A stretch of DNA of 64,000 nucleotides from an uncultured Bacilli bacterium (GCA_934190785.1 CAKPTA010000002.1:1-64000), one strand, 5' to 3'. Positions 43,291 to 52,962 are shown, counted from the first letter of the stretch. Numbers and translations are program-made. The notes: generated by a model from the sequence alone, not told the origin.

Positions 43291-44955
43291 CTACCTACCT
43301 TTTCTACCGTGATTATTGCTAGTAGGGAGCTCCAACTTTTTTACTTTTTGCTCCTTATAATAATCATAATTTCCCAAGTATTCAGTAAATTTTTGATCCT
43401 CAATATTTATCACACGCTCAGCTAACTTGTTTATAAAGTATCTATCATGTGAAATAAAGAATAGAGTACCACGATATTCACTTAATGCTTCTTCTAATAT
43501 TTCTTTAGTATCAATGTCTATATGGTTTGTAGGCTCATCTAAAATTAATAAGTTAGCCTTCTTCTGAATTAATTCAAATAATTTTAAACGAACTTTTTCT
43601 CCTCCTGATAACGTACCTACTCTTTTAAAAACATTTTGACCATAGAACAAGAACTTTGCAAGAGATGCTCTTAAATACGTTTCTGTTCCTTCATAAAACT
43701 TTCTCGATGTTTCCAATACAGTCGCATTTTCATCTTCAAATCTTATTTCTTGTGGAATATAACCTATGCTAACATTACTGCCCAATTTTATTTCACCTTG
43801 ACAAATGCTATCTTCATTACCTAAAACTGCTTTTACAAATGTAGATTTTCCTGTTCCATTTTTTCCCATCAAACATACTTTTTCACCATATTTTAAATAT
43901 AAGTCTGCTCCATCCAATAGTATTTTATCACCAGCTATAATTCCCAAATCTTTAGCGACTAATACATCTTTACCAGAGCGACCATTAATTTCGAAATCTA
44001 ATGGTAATTGTTTTTTTGATTCTGGTCTATCTAGCATTTCCATTTTTTCTAATTTTCTCTCAATACAAGCAGCTCTTCTAAAAAACCTAGGATTATCACC
44101 ACGTTCTCCCCATTCTTTTAATTTTTTTACAGCAGCTTTCATTGCCTCAATTTGTTTTTGTTGTGTTTTATATTCATCAAATTCTGCTAATGCACGTCTC
44201 TCACTTTCTTCTAAATAGTATGAATAATTTCCATGATATACATCAGCTTTCCCTTTGTCTATTAGAATTGTTTTTGTTGCTACTTTATCCAAAAAATATC
44301 TATCATGCGAACTAATAATTATAGTTCCCTTGTAATTTGATAAGAACTGTTCAAACCACTCTAAAGTATCAATATCCAAGTGATTTGTAGGCTCATCAAG
44401 TAGTAAAATCTCTGGATTACTAATTATTAGTGAAGCCAAATTAACTATTGTTTTTTCTCCTCCTGATAAAGTATTAAAACTTCTAGTAAGCATTTCCTCA
44501 GAAATTTTAAATCCATTACAAATTTTACCAACTTTTTCATCTATTTCATAACCACCCATATTTGAAAAATGATCTTGTAACTTTCCATATACTTTTAAAA
44601 CAGAATCTAGTTCATCAGATGTGATACTGCCAAGTTTTTCCTCATATTCTCTTAATTTTTTTTCTAATTCAAATAAATCTTTAAAGCTTCTCAATAGTAT
44701 ATCTCTAACAGTAACATCATCAGCTACTTTAGGTGGAATTTGAGATAATAATCCGATTGTAGCTCCCTTTCTAGTTGAAACCATTCCTTTATCTAATTTT
44801 TCTTCTCCAGAAATTATTTTAAATAGTGTTGATTTCCCACATCCATTTGGTCCGATTAAGGCAATTCTTTCTCCAGTTGTAGCCTCTAAATCAAACCCAT
44901 CCAAAACATTTTTAAAGCCAAAACTTTTACTTGCATTATTTACACTTACTTCTAT
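43291..44955 (-). CDS. ABC-F ribosomal protection-type ATPase
   Basis: 554 residues from TTG 44955, supported by GAGGTGAT 6 nt upstream; a longer reading from 44994 has no site. Two ABC domains lack membrane segments. The first has Walker A GPNGCGKST and LSGGEKTIVNLA ... LLLDEPTNHLD. The second has GKNGTGKST and LSGGEKVRLKL ... LILDEPTNHID. The interdomain linker is charged and helical (about 230-310). ABC-F factors act at the ribosomal E/P site, and resistance members displace drugs from the peptidyl-transferase centre, the target of cytosine-nucleoside antibiotics. A separate extended -10 promoter lies at 44999-45009. Confidence 0.88.
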   Translation of the reverse strand: MEVSVNNASKSFGFKNVLDGFDLEATTGERIALIGPNGCGKSTLFKIISGEEKLDKGMVSTRKGATIGLLSQIPPKVADDVTVRDILLRSFKDLFELEKKLREYEEKLGSITSDELDSVLKVYGKLQDHFSNMGGYEIDEKVGKICNGFKISEEMLTRSFNTLSGGEKTIVNLASLIISNPEILLLDEPTNHLDIDTLEWFEQFLSNYKGTIIISSHDRYFLDKVATKTILIDKGKADVYHGNYSYYLEESERRALAEFDEYKTQQKQIEAMKAAVKKLKEWGERGDNPRFFRRAACIERKLEKMEMLDRPESKKQLPLDFEINGRSGKDVLVAKDLGIIAGDKILLDGADLYLKYGEKVCLMGKNGTGKSTFVKAVLGNEDSICQGEIKLGSNVSIGYIPQEIRFEDENATVLETSRKFYEGTETYLRASLAKFLFYGQNVFKRVGTLSGGEKVRLKLFELIQKKANLLILDEPTNHIDIDTKEILEEALSEYRGTLFFISHDRYFINKLAERVINIEDQKFTEYLGNYDYYKEQKVKKLELPTSNNHGRKGR

Positions 44956-44998
44956 CAAAGTAATCACCTCTTTCTTTTTAAAATAAAAACTCAAAATT

Positions 44999-45009
44999 AT
45001 TATACCACA
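44999..45009 (-). promoter_or_regulatory. Extended -10 promoter of the ABC-F/APH operon
   Basis: On the minus strand TGTGGTATAAT (TATAAT at 45004-44999) lies about 44 nt before the TTG start. A CCTTTTT/AAAAAGG-type hairpin just upstream (about 45013-45034) may terminate the biosynthetic operon. Confidence 0.5.
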
Positions 45010-45053
45010 TAAACCCTTTTTTTTGCTAAAAAGGACTATAAAATGGTATTAAT

Positions 45054-46034
45054 TTAATCATTTTTTAATAAATCTATTAGCTTTTTTAGATTTTTTACCT
45101 GATTTTCTATATTCACATTTCTAGTTCGTACTAAAATAAAATAATAATGTGTATTTTCATTATATTTTATACATTTCTGACACATAGGCAAATCAGTTAA
45201 TTTCACATCATGCTCAAATTGAAATTCTAATGTACTTTTTTCTAAAATTTTTTTTATTTTTTCAAAAGTTTTTTGATTCTCTATCCACATAGGAAATCTA
45301 TGCCAAACATTACCACTATTTTGTTCATAATTTATATATTTTATTGTTTTTTGATTAAGTAATACATTTGAATATTCTCTCGCACATAATCTTTGCTCAT
45401 CAACTATTTCGTTAGCTTTTTCTAATAAATAATCTAATTTTATTTCTTTACATAATGGATACGCATACGATAAGATTATTCCTTGCTTTTCCCTACTTTC
45501 ATTATCACAAAAATCAATTTCCTTAAAGATCTTTTCATTATCAAAAAATAATCCTCCACCTATTCCATAACTAATAGGTTTAGTTATTCCAAAGGAAGTA
45601 ACAACAATATCACTGTCAATTCCTATATTGTTTATTCCGTTATTATCTTTAAGATCCCATGCTTGAGCTACATCTTCTATTATTTTTATATTTAACTTTT
45701 TATATTTTCTTTTACTAATATTATTCAATATTCCAAACTGATGAACCAACAATATACAATCTATTATTTCCTTGTCAATCACCACATCTATATCATCATT
45801 TGTAAAAAACAAACCATTATTTGGCATTTTTATAACTGGCACTAATTCTAACTTCAGAACTGTATTAATAATTGAATAGCACACATTAGACGAAATTAAT
45901 ACTTTGGATTTCCTTTTTAATCTCAAACTTTTTAAAGCAACTTCAATAGCTAAAGTACCTGAATATGTTATAATCCCATATTTTTTATTAAAATATTTTG
46001 CCAATTTACTTCCTAATAAACTATTATAATTCAT
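45054..46034 (-). CDS. DegT/StrS-type PLP aminotransferase (diverged)
   Basis: 326 residues from ATG 46034, with AGGAGGATAAA encoded in the last codons of the methyltransferase gene; the genes overlap by ATGA. The fold-type I landmarks are present: IIEDVAQAW with the PLP-binding Asp (D121) and SFGITKPISYGIGGG with the Schiff-base Lys (K152). It is shorter and more diverged than the 48561 enzyme. It likely transaminates a keto-sugar or similar intermediate. It is the last gene of the ten-gene operon. Confidence 0.78.
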   Translation of the reverse strand: MNYNSLLGSKLAKYFNKKYGIITYSGTLAIEVALKSLRLKRKSKVLISSNVCYSIINTVLKLELVPVIKMPNNGLFFTNDDIDVVIDKEIIDCILLVHQFGILNNISKRKYKKLNIKIIEDVAQAWDLKDNNGINNIGIDSDIVVTSFGITKPISYGIGGGLFFDNEKIFKEIDFCDNESREKQGIILSYAYPLCKEIKLDYLLEKANEIVDEQRLCAREYSNVLLNQKTIKYINYEQNSGNVWHRFPMWIENQKTFEKIKKILEKSTLEFQFEHDVKLTDLPMCQKCIKYNENTHYYFILVRTRNVNIENQVKNLKKLIDLLKND

Positions 46035-46756
46035 TTTATCCTCCTGCAATGATAGATGTGTTTATGTTTTAAAATTCCTTCTCCATAACCATCATCTATT
46101 TTAATGGGTGATAAATTATTTGCTTCCAAACCTTTTAATAGTAAATCTTTGTCATAATAAGTATATTTTTCTTTTTCAAGAACCTCTCTATTTTTATCAG
46201 ACAATTTATATCTTACTAAAAATTCAATAAAATCCTTATATCTCTTTGAAGTATAATATACTTCAACATTTGAATTAACAGAATTGCAAAATATTTTAAA
46301 TAAAAACTCGTCTTTTTTCTCTACTTTATTATTAAAATTTTCAGAAACATCAAATAAACACACTGCATCTTTATTCATGGAATTTCCTAGTTTATTAAAT
46401 ATTTCATTAATTTTCAAATAGTCTCCTCCAAATTGAATAGTACTATAAGGAAAAATTATTAGATCATACTCATCCAAATGGTTAAAGTCTACAAAATCAG
46501 TGTATATTATACTCGGCTTTTTACTTTTTACACTTAACAATTTTAATCTTTCTAAATCAAAATCAAGAGCAGAAACGTTTACATAATCAGACAATGGAAT
46601 TGCCACTCTACCAGTACCAGCACCAACTACTAAAACATTATTAGCTGAATATTCATTTAATTGATTAATATAATAATCAATGTCTTTATTTTGATCTTTC
46701 AAAACGTATTTGTTATAAAAATCATACATCAATGCTAAAATTTCATTATCAGACAT
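46031..46756 (-). CDS. SAM-dependent methyltransferase
   Basis: 241 residues, class I fold. Motif I is NVLVVGAGTGRVAIPL (about 40-55), followed by an acidic residue in SALDFDLERL and the post-I/IV block EYDLIIFPYSTIQF. The substrate is unknown; N- or O-methylation of a small molecule is likely given the biosynthetic neighbours. GGTGAGCC before ATG is a modest ribosome-binding site. In gougerotin-type molecules an N-methylglycine is present, which would suit such an enzyme, but this is inference. Confidence 0.82.
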   Translation of the reverse strand: MSDNEILALMYDFYNKYVLKDQNKDIDYYINQLNEYSANNVLVVGAGTGRVAIPLSDYVNVSALDFDLERLKLLSVKSKKPSIIYTDFVDFNHLDEYDLIIFPYSTIQFGGDYLKINEIFNKLGNSMNKDAVCLFDVSENFNNKVEKKDEFLFKIFCNSVNSNVEVYYTSKRYKDFIEFLVRYKLSDKNREVLEKEKYTYYDKDLLLKGLEANNLSPIKIDDGYGEGILKHKHIYHCRRIK

Positions 46757-46767
46757 ATAAGGCTCAC

Positions 46768-47727
46768 CTACTTTTCTCCATAGTCATATAGATTAAAATA
46801 TGGTTTATTTTTTGAATTCCAATGCAAATTGTAAAATCTACTCTGATAAGCACCAAATGATATATTCCAGTCCTCTATACTTTCAAACACAGAACCCTCA
46901 AAATCAATATATTTGACAATTTTGTTATTTATTAAATATTCAAATATTTTGTAATATAGAAAAGCAATTGCAACATCATCTTTTTCCTTTTCGTAATATG
47001 AATACATTATATAGGCTGTTTCTTTATCCCAAGCAATATGAACACCACCAAGAACCTTGTTATTTTCCATTGCTACAAAGCACATACCTCTTCTTTTTTT
47101 AATTGTAGTTTTTATATATTTTTCAACATAATCAGAAGTCGTCTCAAAACCATATTTTTTTTCCCACTTCATGGCTTCTTTTGAATCAAAATAACTATAA
47201 TCACTATCAACAACAAATTTTATATTTCTTTTAACAGCTTTTTTAATATCCTTTTTTCTATCTCCACCAAAATTTTGATATATTACATTTAAACCTTTTG
47301 TCAAATCTAATTTATAAGTATATCTAACTTCTGGCGTAAATCCAGAACGAATAAATGGCATAATATCAGTAATTTTATTATCTAAAGAAAATTGGATATC
47401 ATCATAATTTTCTTGAAGATAATTGCATAGCACTTTTTCCACTTGTCTAATATAACGAATTTGATTTCTACTTTCTCTTGGTAAAGAAAATAATACTAAA
47501 CCACCATAAGGTATATACATTGTACTTTGTGCAATAGTTTTGGGAGTGCTTTTAAATATTGGCATAAATCCTTGTAACTCTTTCGCCAAATTATATATTT
47601 TCAAAATTTTAAAACTGTCCTTTAATTTTAAAAACCAACTATAAGAAAAACAAGTTCCATTAAAACTATTATCAATCATGTCATCTATATTTTCTATATC
47701 AAATATATTTCCAAACTCTATATACAT
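46768..47727 (-). CDS. FemAB-like (Acetyltransf_6) acyl/aminoacyl transferase
   Basis: 319 residues. The FemAB/GNAT-like signature is visible: GGDRKKDIKKAVKRNIKF near 160, GMCFVAMENNKVLGGVHI, and IDFEGSVFESIEDWNISFGA at the end. Members transfer amino acids from aminoacyl-tRNA (FemX, MprF-like logic) or acyl groups from CoA to amines. Here it probably acylates the amino-sugar made by the aminotransferases. It is paired with the related 47732 protein, which would allow two successive additions. Confidence 0.75.
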   Translation of the reverse strand: MYIEFGNIFDIENIDDMIDNSFNGTCFSYSWFLKLKDSFKILKIYNLAKELQGFMPIFKSTPKTIAQSTMYIPYGGLVLFSLPRESRNQIRYIRQVEKVLCNYLQENYDDIQFSLDNKITDIMPFIRSGFTPEVRYTYKLDLTKGLNVIYQNFGGDRKKDIKKAVKRNIKFVVDSDYSYFDSKEAMKWEKKYGFETTSDYVEKYIKTTIKKRRGMCFVAMENNKVLGGVHIAWDKETAYIMYSYYEKEKDDVAIAFLYYKIFEYLINNKIVKYIDFEGSVFESIEDWNISFGAYQSRFYNLHWNSKNKPYFNLYDYGEK

Positions 47728-47731
47728 AATA

Positions 47732-48571
47732 TCACTCCTTTTTATAAACGATTATATGTTTTCTCATAATATAATCATTTTTTAACTCATCATAAGTTTT
47801 ATTTCTTCTACCCCAAAAATCAATTAATAACTTATTATCTAAGGAGTATAAATATTCAAGATGATAGAAAAGACAATAAAATCCTGCATAATATTTTCTT
47901 CCTAAATTTGAAGCTCCCCATTTAACTGCATACCAACAGTCACCACTTCTAAACATTAAAGAATATGCTAAAGGATTATTTTTCTCATCACAAACAACAA
48001 TTAAATTGCTATGTTCTTTATCAATAAGAAAAAATGGTAAATATTGTAAATCCTCACGATCCAAACTTTTCATATCTGAATGTTCATCTTTTTTCCAAGA
48101 ATTATAATCTATTTGCAAAACATAGTTCCATAACATCAAAGAATCACAGTTAATAGAATTATAAAAATTTAATTTTTCTTTTTTATTACAATACATTTTA
48201 TAATTTTTTGATATTTGAGAATGTGGACAAATACTAATATATTTTTTTAAATTTTCTTCATTAAGTACTAATCTAGGTGCTTCCCATTCATCAATTATTT
48301 GATATTCAAAATTATTCTTAATAGCCCATTCTTTGAGCTTATTACTTAGCACCGAATCATTAATATAGTTAAATCTTATTTTTTTATTATTTTTAATTTC
48401 TTTTTGCATTATTTTTAATTCGTCACTAGTAATATCAAATTCAAAAAAATGCTGACATTTTAAAATATTTTCACTTTCATAAAAATATAAATTGCCAATT
48501 TTTTTTATTTGTTCCAACGGATACCTTAAAATAAAAGAATTGTTCCAAATATTAGAAGTACTAAAATTCAT
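47732..48571 (-). CDS. Second FemAB/GNAT-like transferase
   Basis: 279 residues. The C-terminal two thirds carry the Acetyltransf_6-like pattern (LIVVCDEKNNPLAYSLMFR, KWGASNLGRKYYAGFYCL, LIDFWGRRNKTYDELK). The N-terminal part is diverged. The start overlaps the aminotransferase stop by 11 nt. It is probably a second amide-forming enzyme of the pathway. A cell-wall role as a true Fem protein is less likely given its neighbours and divergence. Confidence 0.65.
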   Translation of the reverse strand: MNFSTSNIWNNSFILRYPLEQIKKIGNLYFYESENILKCQHFFEFDITSDELKIMQKEIKNNKKIRFNYINDSVLSNKLKEWAIKNNFEYQIIDEWEAPRLVLNEENLKKYISICPHSQISKNYKMYCNKKEKLNFYNSINCDSLMLWNYVLQIDYNSWKKDEHSDMKSLDREDLQYLPFFLIDKEHSNLIVVCDEKNNPLAYSLMFRSGDCWYAVKWGASNLGRKYYAGFYCLFYHLEYLYSLDNKLLIDFWGRRNKTYDELKNDYIMRKHIIVYKKE

Positions 48572-49748
48572 TCTGGTATTCCTTTAATTTTTTTATTATG
48601 TATTTAATATGTTTACTTTTTAAAGAGGCTGACAAATTAAACCAAGCAACCCTTTGAAATAAATTTTTTGTTTTGGAACATTTAGTTTTTTTGTAGTTAG
48701 TAATATTGTAAGGAAATTTTGATATATGCCAAGACTGTTGTTTTTCGAATGTATCAAAATCCATTATCAAATGACTACAATAAACATCAAAGCCTATGCC
48801 ATTAATATTCATAAATTCTATAAATTTTTTACATTCTTTTTCTGTTTTGAATTCTATTGCAATGCTTGAATACACAGGAACTGTTTTTGAAACATTTTGT
48901 CTCAATTTATAAAAAGAATTATCTATGTTATTTACTATATTGAAGTAAGTTTTTCTTTGCTTGTTTAAAATTTTATTTATCTTTTCTAATTGTGCTAATG
49001 CTACAGCACTTTGTAATTCAGTCAACTTAAAATTTTCACCATAAATTGTTTTTCCATTTTGCCAAGTTGGATAATCACATCCAACTCTATATCCACCATT
49101 ATCATGATACATTTTCGCCATTTGATATATTTTTTTATTGTTAGTAGCTAAAAAACCACCCTCACCACAAGTTATCGTTTTTCCAGCTTGTAAACTAAAA
49201 GCACTGCAATCTCCAAAAGTTCCTATTTTTTTACCATTTATGCTTGAGCCAAAAGCTTGAGCTGCATCTTCTATAACTATTAAATTATGCTTCTTTGCTA
49301 TTTTATTGATTTTTAGCATATCACATGGTTGACCTTGTATATGAATTGCTAAAATAGCTTTTGTGTTAGGTCCTATATTTTCTTCTATTTTATTTGGATC
49401 TATATTCATGGTTTCATCTATATCAACAAATTTAGGAACAGCACCACACGCTAAGACGCTATTGGCTGATGCAATAAATGTAAATGGTGACATCAATACT
49501 TCATCTCCAGGACCTATTCCATTCGCAATACATCCTAATTTTATAGCAGCACTCCCATTAGAACATGCTAAGACATATTTTACTCCTAAATATTCTGCCA
49601 TTTCTTTTTCAAATCTATCAGTCATGTATAGTAAATTTGGTCCATGGTATCTAAATAAACTTTTACTTTTCAAAACTTTTTTTACTAATTTTAATTCCTC
49701 ATTTCCTATATAATGAGTTCCTAAAAAAGGATCATTTGGTATTTTCAT
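48561..49748 (-). CDS. DegT/DnrJ/EryC1/StrS sugar aminotransferase
   Basis: 395 residues with the full family pattern: CSNGSAAIKLG, PFTFIASANSVLACGAVP, IEDAAQAFGS (D161 binds the PLP ring nitrogen) and FSLQAGKTITCGEGG (K190 Schiff base), with NFKLTELQSAVALAQL. It aminates a keto-sugar or ketocyclitol with glutamate. The equivalent step in blasticidin S is C4' amination by BlsH. Four nucleotides overlap the CGA-synthase-like gene. Confidence 0.9.
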   Translation of the reverse strand: MKIPNDPFLGTHYIGNEELKLVKKVLKSKSLFRYHGPNLLYMTDRFEKEMAEYLGVKYVLACSNGSAAIKLGCIANGIGPGDEVLMSPFTFIASANSVLACGAVPKFVDIDETMNIDPNKIEENIGPNTKAILAIHIQGQPCDMLKINKIAKKHNLIVIEDAAQAFGSSINGKKIGTFGDCSAFSLQAGKTITCGEGGFLATNNKKIYQMAKMYHDNGGYRVGCDYPTWQNGKTIYGENFKLTELQSAVALAQLEKINKILNKQRKTYFNIVNNIDNSFYKLRQNVSKTVPVYSSIAIEFKTEKECKKFIEFMNINGIGFDVYCSHLIMDFDTFEKQQSWHISKFPYNITNYKKTKCSKTKNLFQRVAWFNLSASLKSKHIKYIIKKLKEYQNEF

Positions 49749-50881
49749 TCATCTTCACCACCTTTATTTTCTGTATAAATTGTCTTTGCAATATCTGATG
49801 ATGCACTCTTTGAAAAATTATTAATATAATCTTTTCTAGTTTCAAAAAAGGCATCTTGCTTTTCAATTAAAAATTCTTTCACTACTTTACTCACTTTTTC
49901 TGTATAATCATTTTTTAAATATTCTTTTATATTTGATACAACTAAATTAACACCTGTTTCTTCATCTAAAAACTTAGGAATTTGTTTGTAAAATTCAAAA
50001 TTATCCCAGTTTAGTGCTTTAAAGCCGAAGTTTTGTTTTTTATAATATTCTAGCTGTTGCAGTTGGCTATAATTTATAGCTGGTAAATACATTATATTTT
50101 TATATTTTCCAACAGTTTCAATAAAATTTCCCAAACCAGATGCTAATATACAATGAGATGATCTTTCCATTTCTAATAAATAAGCCTCATGAGATAAAGT
50201 GCATTTTTTAATTTTTTTTGAAGATTTTTTCAATTTAATACTATTTATAACACCACTTCCACCACATATAATGATTGAGTCAAAAGAATTAACCAGTTCA
50301 GTTGATAATATTTCATTTAATAATTTATTATAGAAATCAACAATCAATGAATGTTCTAATAGAAATGATTCAGCACCACCGAGATTAATAATTATTTGAT
50401 TTTTGGTTGAACATTTTTTTACTTCAATTTTTCTTACTGGTCCAACAAAAATTGGATTTAAAATTTTTTTGCCAATTTTGTTAAAATTTTCTTTTGATGG
50501 TATTATTTCAGATATAAAATATTTTTTTACAGTTAATAATCCATCTGGTATTTTATCCCACATCCACATCAAATTATCTACATAATAAGTATTTTTTATG
50601 CCGTTTTTTAATGCAAATATTGCTCCATTTACATTTTCTGATGATAAAAATATATGATATTTTTCAAAGATACTTTTACTTTTTTCTAAACTCATAAAAT
50701 CATAAGTATCACATAGATAATAATTTTCAAAGTATCCACTCATTTTTGCTTGTTCCATAGCTATACCAGAACCAATAAAATCCAATTTAACATCATTATA
50801 TTTTTTTAGTTCTTTCACTATATTTAAGCCTGTTGTAATCGGTCCATAACCGAAGCTTTCAGCTGAAACTAATATTTTCAT
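49745..50881 (-). CDS. GT-B glycosyltransferase, cytosylglucuronate-synthase-like
   Basis: 378 residues from ATG 50881 (AAAAGGAAAAAGAATT upstream; overlaps the previous stop by ATGA). The N-terminus (MKILVSAESFGYGPITTGLN, then LDFIGSGIAME) and the block YVDNLMWMWDKIPDG look like the BlsD/MilC-type cytosylglucuronic-acid synthases that couple cytosine to UDP-glucuronate. The C-terminal donor half has INLGGAES, IIICGGSGV and ILASGLGNFIETVGKY. Recognition is from memory of the family and from the neighbouring CMP hydrolase; a different GT-B nucleobase or lipid glycosyltransferase remains possible. Confidence 0.65.
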   Translation of the reverse strand: MKILVSAESFGYGPITTGLNIVKELKKYNDVKLDFIGSGIAMEQAKMSGYFENYYLCDTYDFMSLEKSKSIFEKYHIFLSSENVNGAIFALKNGIKNTYYVDNLMWMWDKIPDGLLTVKKYFISEIIPSKENFNKIGKKILNPIFVGPVRKIEVKKCSTKNQIIINLGGAESFLLEHSLIVDFYNKLLNEILSTELVNSFDSIIICGGSGVINSIKLKKSSKKIKKCTLSHEAYLLEMERSSHCILASGLGNFIETVGKYKNIMYLPAINYSQLQQLEYYKKQNFGFKALNWDNFEFYKQIPKFLDEETGVNLVVSNIKEYLKNDYTEKVSKVVKEFLIEKQDAFFETRKDYINNFSKSASSDIAKTIYTENKGGEDE

Positions 50882-51903
50882 AATTCTTTTTCCTTTTCTT
50901 TTAATAAGCATCTATTAAATTGGCAATTTGCTTCGTCACATTTGGTTTTGCAATCTAATTCACTATTAATAAGTTTTTTTCTTAAGTTTTTTCTTTTTTC
51001 TCCATTCCAAATTTCTTTAAATGTTTGTACTTTTAAATCACCAATTTTATATATTTTTCTATCTCTATGAATACTACAATCACAAGGATAAACAAAACCT
51101 GTCGGTGCATCTACAAATGAACAAAATGACGGATATAAGCATTTCAAATCAATATTGTTATATCTATCTCCTAGACTGCTTACTTTATTATTAAAAAAAT
51201 CAATATTATCAGAAAGAAATTCTAATCCCAAAGAATTTGCTAAATTATTATAATAGTCCAATTTATTATTATAATTTTCAATTTGGTCCTCTGTAAAAAA
51301 CAATGCATCATAATCCTTTATAACAATTGGATTAATGTAATCAAAATCAAAAGTCTTTTTCATCATTATAAATTTTTCAAAATCATCTATATTTTTTTTA
51401 TTTAATACATGATTTAAAACAATTTTCACTTCAGGCATATACTGCTTTATTAAATTAATATTCGAAGTAACTTTATTCCATAATCCTTGCGTTCTTCTCA
51501 ATGTATCATGAACTTCTGGTAGGTGGCTATCAATCGAGAAAAATATAGCAACTATGTTGTAATTAGACATTTTTTTAATCTTGGTTTCATCAATATTAAG
51601 ACCATTTGATATTAATATTATTTTTATTTTTTTTTGTGTACAATAATCTAAATATTCAAATATATCATCATTTACGAATGGCTCACCTCCACCAGTAAAA
51701 TGAATATATTGTGTGCCTAAAGATGCTAACTCATCAATCAATGAAAAAACATTTATATTACATTTTTTCTCTTTATTTGTTCTTACTTCGCAAAATACAC
51801 AATTGGCATTACATATATTTGACAAAGACAAATATACATAAAACGGTTTTTCATAATATTTAATTATTTCACGAGGAGATTTGTCTATCAACTTTAAATA
51901 CAT
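50878..51903 (-). CDS. Radical SAM/SPASM enzyme, BlsE-like candidate
   Basis: 341 residues. The [4Fe-4S] motif is C31-x3-C35-x2-C38 (NICNANCVFC), followed by the SAM-binding HFTGGGEPF. A C-terminal SPASM-type set of cysteines follows (CLYPSFC, YPCDC, then about six Cys in the last 25 residues). BlsE and MilG in cytosine-nucleoside pathways are radical SAM enzymes that decarboxylate cytosylglucuronate, and BtrN is a SPASM alcohol dehydrogenase. Either chemistry would suit this operon. The exact reaction cannot be told from motifs. Confidence 0.85.
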   Translation of the reverse strand: MYLKLIDKSPREIIKYYEKPFYVYLSLSNICNANCVFCEVRTNKEKKCNINVFSLIDELASLGTQYIHFTGGGEPFVNDDIFEYLDYCTQKKIKIILISNGLNIDETKIKKMSNYNIVAIFFSIDSHLPEVHDTLRRTQGLWNKVTSNINLIKQYMPEVKIVLNHVLNKKNIDDFEKFIMMKKTFDFDYINPIVIKDYDALFFTEDQIENYNNKLDYYNNLANSLGLEFLSDNIDFFNNKVSSLGDRYNNIDLKCLYPSFCSFVDAPTGFVYPCDCSIHRDRKIYKIGDLKVQTFKEIWNGEKRKNLRKKLINSELDCKTKCDEANCQFNRCLLKEKEKEL

Positions 51904-51906
51904 TTT

Positions 51907-52386
51907 TTATTGCTCCTCTCTTAATTTTAATTCTTGATCTATTATTGCATTAATCTTATTTAACATTGTTAAATTTAAAAATTCATTACATTTATGATAA
52001 TGCGTTTCAGTTAAAGTATTTAATCCCATTAGAACAGGGGAATATTCAAAACCATCTTCAACTAAAATATGCATTTTTTTCTTCATAGCTGATGCCCAAC
52101 CTAGTTCTACGTGAACTCCACCTGATATACCATTCGAATTTTTGTTTCCTGGAATAACAATTAATACATCACTTGACTTAACACCTTCAAAATCGCTTCT
52201 TGTACATTCCTCTGGACCTTTATGATTTAGCCCCCAATTTTCTCTTTTAATTGCTAAATAGTACTCACATCCTTTTTCTTCTAAATTTTCAACAAGTTTG
52301 TTGAAGAAAGTTTTATATTCATCTTTAATTTCATATTTGTTATTTTTACATAATCCCGTAAAAGGACACGAAATAAATACTTTCAT
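51907..52386 (-). CDS. MilB/BlsM-type CMP N-glycosidase
   Basis: 159 residues with the nucleoside 2-deoxyribosyltransferase fold. The pattern REN-WG, CTRSDFEGVKSSDVLIVIPG (D65, D73) and SGGVHVELGWASAMKKKM (catalytic-type Glu94) closely follows MilB and BlsM, which release (hydroxymethyl)cytosine from (hydroxymethyl)CMP as the first step of mildiomycin and blasticidin S biosynthesis. Length matches (about 160-170). It sits 3 nt after the radical SAM gene in reading order and supplies free base for the CGA-synthase-like enzyme. A generic nucleotide hydrolase is the alternative. Confidence 0.82.
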   Translation of the reverse strand: MKVFISCPFTGLCKNNKYEIKDEYKTFFNKLVENLEEKGCEYYLAIKRENWGLNHKGPEECTRSDFEGVKSSDVLIVIPGNKNSNGISGGVHVELGWASAMKKKMHILVEDGFEYSPVLMGLNTLTETHYHKCNEFLNLTMLNKINAIIDQELKLREEQ

Positions 52387-52390
52387 TAAT

Positions 52391-52960
52391 TTACCTCCTC
52401 TTTTGTAATAATTTCTTGCATATTTGTTCTTCTGTTGGTTTATTTGAATTTATTTGTTCTCTAATAGAATTTTTCAATAATTCATAATCAGTGCCATTCT
52501 TTATATCATTGTAATACTCATTTGTAGAAATATTGAAAACATCACAAATCATTTCACCACTGTAATTTAATAATGTAGCCAAATCAATAAATACTTTTCC
52601 AATATTATCTCTTATAGTATCTTTTGCATAAATAGCATCTGTACCATCATAATTAATAAACTTCATATAATCATAAAATCCTGAGACTCTTTTACCTGTT
52701 TCCAAATCATATACGTAATAACCTTCACCAGAATTATTACTTCTAATTATCACGCTTTTTTTTGAACTAGGTTCTACTAGATTTCCTAGATTCGAATTAA
52801 TCACTGAAATTCCAGATTTTTCGGTTCGAATGTGATTATAACTGGGTATTTTATTTCTTTGATTTCCAATATTTATTGCAATCATATAATTATTTTCTCC
52901 ACAATTTATAGTATCAAGAATTTCTCCATTTTTAGCTAAAGCTCCAAATAACATTGCCAT
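52391..52960 (-). CDS. Unknown protein of the biosynthetic operon
   Basis: 189 residues with no recognised family. The N-terminal 120 residues are beta-rich (MAMLFGALAKNGEILDTINC, then GEGYYVYDLETGKRVSGF), and the C-terminal 60 are helical and charged. It lies between the PHP protein (2 nt) and the CMP hydrolase (4 nt), so it is translated with them. It may be a pathway enzyme or sensor of the product. Confidence 0.65.
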   Translation of the reverse strand: MAMLFGALAKNGEILDTINCGENNYMIAINIGNQRNKIPSYNHIRTEKSGISVINSNLGNLVEPSSKKSVIIRSNNSGEGYYVYDLETGKRVSGFYDYMKFINYDGTDAIYAKDTIRDNIGKVFIDLATLLNYSGEMICDVFNISTNEYYNDIKNGTDYELLKNSIREQINSNKPTEEQICKKLLQKRR

Positions 52961-52962
52961 AT

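Noticed and set aside
46768..48571. FemA/FemB cell-wall interpeptide enzymes
   Set aside because: They share only the fold signature, and both sit inside a small-molecule operon with aminotransferases and a CMP hydrolase rather than with wall genes.
51907..52386. Ordinary nucleoside deoxyribosyltransferase of purine/pyrimidine salvage
   Set aside because: The motif pattern (REN-WG, CTRSD, HVELGWAS) is much closer to MilB/BlsM, and the neighbours are not salvage genes.
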